Shown here in pieces: positions 57,311-64,000 of a DNA stretch of 64,000 nt (positions within the stretch are counted from its first letter, which is position 1; every line of letters begins with the position of its first letter). The notes below the pieces were generated by a model. It saw only the letters and a program-made list of their open reading frames with translations, did no database searches and was not told where the DNA came from. Origin of the DNA: an uncultured beta proteobacterium (GTDB lineage: Bacteria > Pseudomonadota > Gammaproteobacteria > Burkholderiales > Burkholderiaceae_C). The position numbers and the translations under genes are program-made. The stretch lies in NCBI GenBank assembly GCA_903853895.1, contig CAINUX010000184.1, forward strand, positions 1 to 64,000. Direction: 5' to 3'.

Positions 57311-57479
57311 ACACCACGCGCTGGGCCTGTCTTTGCTGCGGCAACAGCGCGACCACGAAGCCTTGGTCGCCTTGCGCGAGGCCACACGGCTGCAGCCTAA
57401 CAACCCCGCCATTGCCTACGTCTACACGGCGCTGGCAGCACAATGCCGTCGCAACCCCTCACGCAATTGCAGGCAGTAA
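57300..57479 (+). pseudogene. C-terminal fragment of a TPR-containing protein
   Basis: LGLSLLRQQRDHEALVALREATRLQPNNPAIAYVYTALAAQ* resembles a terminal TPR unit with no upstream remainder. Confidence 0.5.
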
Positions 57480-57483
57480 CGCA

Positions 57484-58395
57484 TCAGGGCCTGGACAGTT
57501 CATCGGCCTCGCGGGTCACGAAGTCCACCGCGAATTGCGCCATCAGCGAATAACTTCTGCCCTTGAGCGAGACGATGGCCATGTCGGCAAACTGTGGGGG
57601 GACGTCGACCACTTCGAGACGAACCAGCCGCTTCTGAGCAACATCCTGCGCGGAGCCTGCGTCGACGCAACCAATCACCGTGTCGGTGCTCATGGCCAAG
57701 GATTTCAACAGGCTCAGGTCGTCACATTCAACAGCCAGCGGCAAGCGCTTGCCCTCTCCCAGCCCCATGAGTGCGCCCAAGCCCAACTGCACCACCTCGG
57801 GGACCCGCACGCTGGCGATTCCGAAGGGCACTAGCGACGCGGCGGTAATGTTTGCCTTCGCCAACAGGGGATGACCACTGCGCACGTAGAAGCCGCCTGA
57901 CAACTTGGCAACCCGTGAGACGCTCAGGTCCGCTGCGGCCACTACGTTGCGCACGTCGGCCATGTAGAAGTCCAGCTCCTCAGCACGCAGGTGTGCCGCC
58001 AGGTAGTCTGCATTGTTCACTTCTACCCGCACGCACACCCCGGGATGGTGTGTACGAATTTCCGTGAGCAGCGGCGGCACCATGGTGGCGGCCGGGTACG
58101 GCCCGACACCAAAGCTCAGGTCCCCTATCAGCCGTTCGCGGTACAGGCTGACATCACGCTCCAGGCAGCGGTTCTCGAACAAAAGCTTGCGTGCCCGCTC
58201 GACCACAAAGGCGCCCGCATCGGTGCAGGTTACTTCCAGCGTGCCGCGGTCAAAGAGTTGCAGGCCGTACTCGTCCTCGGCGGCCTGAATGCTGCGGCTG
58301 AAGGCCGATTGGGTCAGGTGACATTGCGTTGCCGCGCGTCCGAAGTTGCGCGTGTCGGCAAGGGCTACTAGGTGCTTGAGTCGTTTGAGGTCCAT
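57484..58395 (-). CDS. LysR family transcriptional regulator
   Basis: MDLKRLKHLVALADTRNFGRAATQCHLTQSAFSRSIQAAEDEYGLQLFDRGTLEVTCT. Confidence 0.9.
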   Translation of the reverse strand: MDLKRLKHLVALADTRNFGRAATQCHLTQSAFSRSIQAAEDEYGLQLFDRGTLEVTCTDAGAFVVERARKLLFENRCLERDVSLYRERLIGDLSFGVGPYPAATMVPPLLTEIRTHHPGVCVRVEVNNADYLAAHLRAEELDFYMADVRNVVAAADLSVSRVAKLSGGFYVRSGHPLLAKANITAASLVPFGIASVRVPEVVQLGLGALMGLGEGKRLPLAVECDDLSLLKSLAMSTDTVIGCVDAGSAQDVAQKRLVRLEVVDVPPQFADMAIVSLKGRSYSLMAQFAVDFVTREADELSRP

Positions 58396-58526
58396 AACGC
58401 TATCCCTCCGCATTCATTATGCATCCACTGCATTGATATGAATTCAAAAATGCATTGGACGCAAGTCGCTGGACGAAGTCCAATCGCGCTCCAGAGACAC
58501 TTCTTCCAACAAGAGGAGACGACACG

Positions 58527-59432
58527 ATGAATCCCCTGATCCAAAATGGATTGATCCTCACTGCCATGCTGGGTTTTGCCGGTATGGAATGGGCATCCCG
58601 ACGTTACCAAGACACTGTCCATGCCGACGCCAATGACACCAAGCTCGAACTGTTCATGTTCCTGAGCCTGGTGGCCATCGCACAACCCGTCTCCATTCTG
58701 GTGACAAACAAACTCTGCGGATGGCTGATTCCTGCGCAACTGGGCGCACTGGCCGACCTGCCATGGTGGGCCATGTTCGGCGCGCTGCTGATCTGCGACG
58801 ACCTGACCCAATACCTGTGGCACCGCGCGTCACACAGCCCCCTACTGTGGCCGTTGCATCGCGCCCACCATAGCGCAACCTACATGAGCATCCGCGTCAC
58901 GTACCGCAACAACTTCCTGTACTACATGCTGATGCCGGGGCTTTGGTTGGCGGGCATCGCGCTGTACCTGGGTTTTGGCAGCGTCTATGCCTACTACTTC
59001 GTCCTGAAGGTCACCATCATTCTGGGTGCGCATTGCGCCTGGCGCTGGGACGAGCCGCTATATCGCATCCCTGCCCTGCGGCCCCTGATGTGGGTCGTGC
59101 AACGCACCATCTCCACGCCAGCCACCCATTGGGCGCACCACGCGATCACCAACGCGGACGGCATTGGTCACTACAAGGGTAACTTTGGCAACATGCTGTT
59201 TGTCTGGGACGTGCTGTTTGGTACAGCCCACATTACGCAACAGTACCCCGCCGCAGTCGGCCTGCAGGGTGACCGGGTGTTTGGCCAGGAACGTTGGTAC
59301 CACCAAATGTTTTACCCCATGCTGCAATCGGACCGCGCGCACTCCGCACTGCGTATGGGTGGCGCTGAATACGCAGCCGAAGAAACCGCTAGCGACGCCG
59401 GTGTGCCGGCGGCAGACTCCTCCTTGGCCTGA
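58527..59432 (+). CDS. Sterol desaturase/fatty acid hydroxylase family protein
   Basis: Histidine boxes LWHRASH, HRAHHS, HWAHH; start at MNPLIQNGL. Confidence 0.88.
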   Translation: MNPLIQNGLILTAMLGFAGMEWASRRYQDTVHADANDTKLELFMFLSLVAIAQPVSILVTNKLCGWLIPAQLGALADLPWWAMFGALLICDDLTQYLWHRASHSPLLWPLHRAHHSATYMSIRVTYRNNFLYYMLMPGLWLAGIALYLGFGSVYAYYFVLKVTIILGAHCAWRWDEPLYRIPALRPLMWVVQRTISTPATHWAHHAITNADGIGHYKGNFGNMLFVWDVLFGTAHITQQYPAAVGLQGDRVFGQERWYHQMFYPMLQSDRAHSALRMGGAEYAAEETASDAGVPAADSSLA

Positions 59433-59439
59433 CTTCAGC

Positions 59440-59500
59440 GGCGACTGGAGTTTAGAGTCCCGCAAGAAATTCTTTTTGCCTGGTGTCACAGTAAATCCCG
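59440..59500 (-). pseudogene. Relic resembling the C-terminus of the SDR at 61654-62514
   Basis: Minus-strand FTVTPGKKNFLRDSKLQ compared with RYAVTPGNKNFLPDFFVD*; similar at DNA level. Confidence 0.35.
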
Positions 59501-59681
59501 ATTGCTACGCTTTTCATTGCACACTGTGTGATTTGCTCGGCGGCCTCAGGCATTTCGAGAAATGTATTGTCCGGTAGCCCACGTATATATTGGGCATACA
59601 GCTATTATTTGAATAGCATTTCATCGCCCAAAAAGTGAATCAATCGAGCAGGCCGCGTCAAAAGGCCGAGGAGAGCAGCAA

Positions 59682-61646
59682 ATGGAAAAACTCGCTATCG
59701 CGCTCGTGGGAGTGCTCATCATAATGACCACCGGTTGCGGCAAGAGCGGCGGCGTCGGCGGCACAGCGGGCGACGCCACCCCCACTACCGTTGCCACCAA
59801 TGCCGAGTTCACCAAGAACCTGAATCTTGCCGACCAGCAAGACTTTGAAGACGCCAAGCGCGGCTTCATCGCCAAACCTACGGGCAAGCTTGTGCAAGCG
59901 GATGGCACGGTGCTGAAAGACTTTGACGTGTACAGCTTTCTGGACGGCAAAGCCGCCGAGACCGTCAACCCCAGTTTGTGGCGCCACGCTCAGTTGAATG
60001 CCAACATTGGCCTCTACAAGGTGATGGATGGGGTCTACCAGCTGCGCGGTTTTGACATGGCCAACATGAGCCTCATTGAAGGCAAGACCGGCTGGATAGT
60101 CGTGGACCCGTTGACGGCACGTGAATCCTCCAAAGCGGCGCTGGAGTTTGCCCGCAAGCATCTGGGCAACAAGCCCGTGTCGGCCATCATCCTGACGCAC
60201 GCCCACGTCGACCACTACGGCGGCATTCTGGGCATCACCACGCCCGAGGAAGTGGCGCAGCGCAAAATTCCCATCATCGCGCCCGAAGGCTTTATGGAAG
60301 AAGCCACTAGCGAAAACGTCATGGTCGGCGTCGGCATGGGCCGCCGGTCCATGTACCAGCTCGGCAAGAACCTGCCGCGTTCCGTAATCGGCAATGTGGA
60401 CACCGGGCTGGGCAAGGATTTGGTATACGGCACCGTTGGTATCTTGCCGCCGAACGCGCTGATTACCAAACCTACGCAGCCCATGCAAGTGGACGGTGTG
60501 GACTTTGTCTTCCACAACGTGCCCAACGCGGAATGCCCCGCCGAGTTGAGCTTCAACATCCCGGCGCTCAAACTGTACGATGGAGCTGAGAACATGGTTC
60601 ACACCATGCACAACCTGCTGCCGGTTCGCGGCGCGAAGGTGCGTGATTCGCTGCGTTGGGCCAGTTACATGGAAGAGGCCATCGCACAGACCGAAGGCGT
60701 CGAGGTATTCATCGCTTCGCACAATTGGCCGGTGTGGGGCAATTCGAACATCAAAAAGATGTTTGCCATGCACCGCGATGTGTACAAGTACACCCACGAC
60801 CAGACCGTCCGTTTGATCAATGCTGGCTACACACCCTACGAAATCTCCGACATGATCAAGCTGCCCAAGTCGCTGGAAGGCTACTTCGGCGCCCGTGGCT
60901 ACTATGGCGACCTGCGCCACAACGTGCGCGCGGTGTACCAGTTCTACCTCGGCCACTACGATGGCAACCCAGCCAACCTCAACAAACTACCGCCCCAGGA
61001 GTCTGCCAAGCGCTATCTGGAGCTCATTGGCGGTGTCGGCAAGGCGGTGGCCGCTGCACAGACCGCTTACGACAAAGGCGAATACCGCTGGGCGGCGGAG
61101 CTGCTGAACCAGGCGGTGTTTGGGGACCCTTCTAGCAAGGCAGCCAAAGAATTGCTGGCCAAGACCTACGACCAGTTGGGTTACCAGTCGGAGGCGGCCA
61201 CCTGGCGCAACAGCTACCTGACTGCAGCGATGGAATTGCGCCAGGGCCCACCCTCTCAAGGTCTCGACAAGTCCTACTGGGTCGAGGCACTGGTGCACAC
61301 GCCCATGGAGCGCTTTCTGGAAGCCATGGCTGGCGGATTGGACGGTCCCGCGGCCGAGGGCAAGGACCTGAAGGTCAACCTGGTGCTGACCGACACCAAA
61401 GAGTCTTATGTGCTGTGGATTGAAAACGCCGTGCTGCACTTCAAAAGTGCGCCGACTGATAGCAGTGCCAATGCAACGCTGACGCTGACCAAACCCATCT
61501 TCGTAAAAATGATTGCCGGCACAGCGGGTGTGAAAGACACGCTGATGAGCGACGACCTGAAAATTGGTGGAAGCAAGATTGACTTGGTACGCTTTTTTAG
61601 CTTGCTGGAAAAAGCACCAGGCACGTTTGCCATCGTGACCAAGTGA
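59682..61646 (+). CDS. Alkyl sulfatase, MBL-fold (SdsA1-like), putative lipoprotein
   Basis: LTHAHVDHYGG metal motif, SCP2-like C-terminal domain, N-terminal lipobox MTTGC. Confidence 0.9.
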   Translation: MEKLAIALVGVLIIMTTGCGKSGGVGGTAGDATPTTVATNAEFTKNLNLADQQDFEDAKRGFIAKPTGKLVQADGTVLKDFDVYSFLDGKAAETVNPSLWRHAQLNANIGLYKVMDGVYQLRGFDMANMSLIEGKTGWIVVDPLTARESSKAALEFARKHLGNKPVSAIILTHAHVDHYGGILGITTPEEVAQRKIPIIAPEGFMEEATSENVMVGVGMGRRSMYQLGKNLPRSVIGNVDTGLGKDLVYGTVGILPPNALITKPTQPMQVDGVDFVFHNVPNAECPAELSFNIPALKLYDGAENMVHTMHNLLPVRGAKVRDSLRWASYMEEAIAQTEGVEVFIASHNWPVWGNSNIKKMFAMHRDVYKYTHDQTVRLINAGYTPYEISDMIKLPKSLEGYFGARGYYGDLRHNVRAVYQFYLGHYDGNPANLNKLPPQESAKRYLELIGGVGKAVAAAQTAYDKGEYRWAAELLNQAVFGDPSSKAAKELLAKTYDQLGYQSEAATWRNSYLTAAMELRQGPPSQGLDKSYWVEALVHTPMERFLEAMAGGLDGPAAEGKDLKVNLVLTDTKESYVLWIENAVLHFKSAPTDSSANATLTLTKPIFVKMIAGTAGVKDTLMSDDLKIGGSKIDLVRFFSLLEKAPGTFAIVTK

Positions 61647-61653
61647 AGACGCC

Positions 61654-62514
<861 letters not shown>

Positions 62515-62551
62515 GGTGTCTCCTGTGAGGGGTGATGATTTTTACGAACTT

Positions 62552-62610
62552 GCTATAAATTAAATAGCATAACTCTTATATTTCACGAGGGCTAGAGGCC
62601 ACTTTTACTT
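62552..62610 (+). repeat. Dispersed ~60-bp intergenic repeat, copy I
   Basis: gctataaattaaatagcataactcttatatttcacgagggctagaggccacttttac; runs to the stop of the minus-strand enoyl-CoA hydratase. Confidence 0.75.
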
Positions 62611-63370
62611 ATGGTACTTTGGAAAAATCGGGCTTGCGCTTCTCCAGGAAGGCGGTGAACGCCTCTTTCGCCGCCGGCTCCTGCAGCAGGCGGGCAAAGC
62701 TGTCGCCCTCCTCGGCCATTTGCGCCAGCACTTGGGCCATCTGGCCCTTCTTCATCAGACGCTTGGTCTCGACCAGCGAGGCCAACGGCTTGGCAGCCAG
62801 CTTGCGGGCCTGGGCCATGCCATTCACTTCAGTGGGCGGCACGATGCGGTTGACCAGCCCCACCTCCATCGCGGCCTCGGCCATGAAGGGTTCGCCCAGC
62901 AGCAAGGCTTCGGCGGCGCGGTGGTAGCCCATCATCTGCGGCACCAGCAGGCTGGACGCAGCCTCGGGGCACAAGCCCAGATTTACAAATGGCATGGAGA
63001 AGGCCGCGTTGTCGCCCGCATAGACCAGGTCGCAGTGGAACAGAAGCGTGGTACCAATGCCCACCGCCGGACCGCACACGGCGGCGATGATGGGTTTGGG
63101 GTGCGATGCAATGGCGCGCAAGAATTGGAACACCGGCGATTCCTGGGTGGACGGCTTGCGCTGCAGAAAGTCGCCAATGTCGTTGCCGGCGCTGAATACC
63201 GTGACGTCACCCTGGATCACGGTGACTCGGATGGCGGGATCCGCTTTTGCCTGCTCCAGGCCGTGGGCCATGGCGGCATACATGGCGGGAGTGAAGGAGT
63301 TCTTCTTGTCCACCCGGTTGATGGTCAGGGTCAGCACACCATCGGCGATGTGGGTCAGTATGTCTTGCAT
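62609..63370 (-). CDS. Enoyl-CoA hydratase/isomerase family protein
   Basis: DVTVFSAGNDIGDFL; KPIIAAVCGPAVGIGTTLLFHCDLVYA; start at MQDILTHIADG. Confidence 0.9.
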   Translation of the reverse strand: MQDILTHIADGVLTLTINRVDKKNSFTPAMYAAMAHGLEQAKADPAIRVTVIQGDVTVFSAGNDIGDFLQRKPSTQESPVFQFLRAIASHPKPIIAAVCGPAVGIGTTLLFHCDLVYAGDNAAFSMPFVNLGLCPEAASSLLVPQMMGYHRAAEALLLGEPFMAEAAMEVGLVNRIVPPTEVNGMAQARKLAAKPLASLVETKRLMKKGQMAQVLAQMAEEGDSFARLLQEPAAKEAFTAFLEKRKPDFSKVP

Positions 63371-63378
63371 AAAGTCTC

Positions 63379-64000
63379 CTAGCTCTTGTAATAGACAACT
63401 TGGTGCGTGGTCGCCAGCAGCACACCGGCCCCGTTCCACAGCTGCGCAGTGTGGTCAAAGTAGCCGTTGCGAAAGGCCTGGGCCCGCGCCTGGGCCAGCA
63501 GGTAGCTGCTGCCGCTGTTCCGCAGTTGCGCGCTGTCGGCGTGAAAGTACACGGTCATGGTCACGGTGCCCACCGGCACCAGCGTGGCACGGCGCACAAA
63601 CACGCGCGGGAAAAACACGTCGGCCAAAGCGGTGAGCGATGCGAAATCCAGCGCTCGCGGTGGGTTGTCGCGTACCCACAGTTGGGTCAGGCTGCTGTCA
63701 CCGCCTCCATCCCAGACCTGGGGCATGGCACCGGCAATGGGGCGCATGTCATAGCGCTTGACCCACTCCGCGGGCACAGGTCCCTCGCCGTGTGGCACCT
63801 GCTGCGGTGGCGCAACCTTGGGCATAGCCTCCTCGTCCAGGCTCCAGGTCTCGCGGCGTAGGGCGGTGAACGCCGTGCCGGTCAGCACGGCCTCACCGCC
63901 CTGCATCACCTCAATGATCCAGTGCTGGGTGGAGCGGTTGGTGCGCGCAGCACGCGCCTGCACCTGGAACGGCCCGTGCGCCAGGGCGGCGGCGAAATTG
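63379..64000 (-). CDS. Acyl-CoA thioesterase family protein (TesB-like), truncated by window end
   Basis: SLTQLWVRDNPPRALDFASLTALADVFFPRVF; C-terminal TAQLWNGAGVLLATTHQVVYYKS; reading frame open to window end. Confidence 0.8.
   Translation of the reverse strand, partial: NFAAALAHGPFQVQARAARTNRSTQHWIIEVMQGGEAVLTGTAFTALRRETWSLDEEAMPKVAPPQQVPHGEGPVPAEWVKRYDMRPIAGAMPQVWDGGGDSSLTQLWVRDNPPRALDFASLTALADVFFPRVFVRRATLVPVGTVTMTVYFHADSAQLRNSGSSYLLAQARAQAFRNGYFDHTAQLWNGAGVLLATTHQVVYYKS

Overview
64 kb of high-GC betaproteobacterial chromosome. Gene content and intergenic repeat style suggest Comamonadaceae, Rhodoferax- or Polaromonas-like; this is inference, since no rRNA or marker gene is present. Most of it is ordinary metabolic and regulatory content: a Liv-type ABC transporter with an embedded acyl-CoA ligase and two tandem binding proteins; an acyl-CoA dehydrogenase/SDR/TetR cluster; an M16 peptidase; a RoxA-type cupin; homoserine dehydrogenase; psuK-psuG; azlCD; mgsA; a four-gene TonB receptor/GGDEF/hybrid kinase/binding-protein operon; cyclase, GST and LysR genes; an alkyl sulfatase; and beta-oxidation genes. 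No tRNA, rRNA, CRISPR array, prophage or complete IS was recognised. The strongest non-routine observations are: (1) a perfect LexA-type SOS box (TACTGT-N8-ACAGTA) between a Bro-N/DinD-like + AlkB pair and a divergent YcaQ-type glycosylase; (2) a candidate attenuator leader upstream of homoserine dehydrogenase, encoding a peptide with the run N-M-I-T-T-I-M-N-T, all aspartate-family residues, followed by stable stems; (3) a dispersed ~60-bp repeat (GCTATT..AATAGC + GAGGGCTAGAGGCC), all copies on one strand and several touching stop codons; (4) two exactly 150-bp palindromic elements flanking a small ORF at the left edge; (5) a Fic gene with its catalytic core missing but its palindromic upstream region intact. 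All coordinates come from the supplied sequence and ORF track; no database search was possible.
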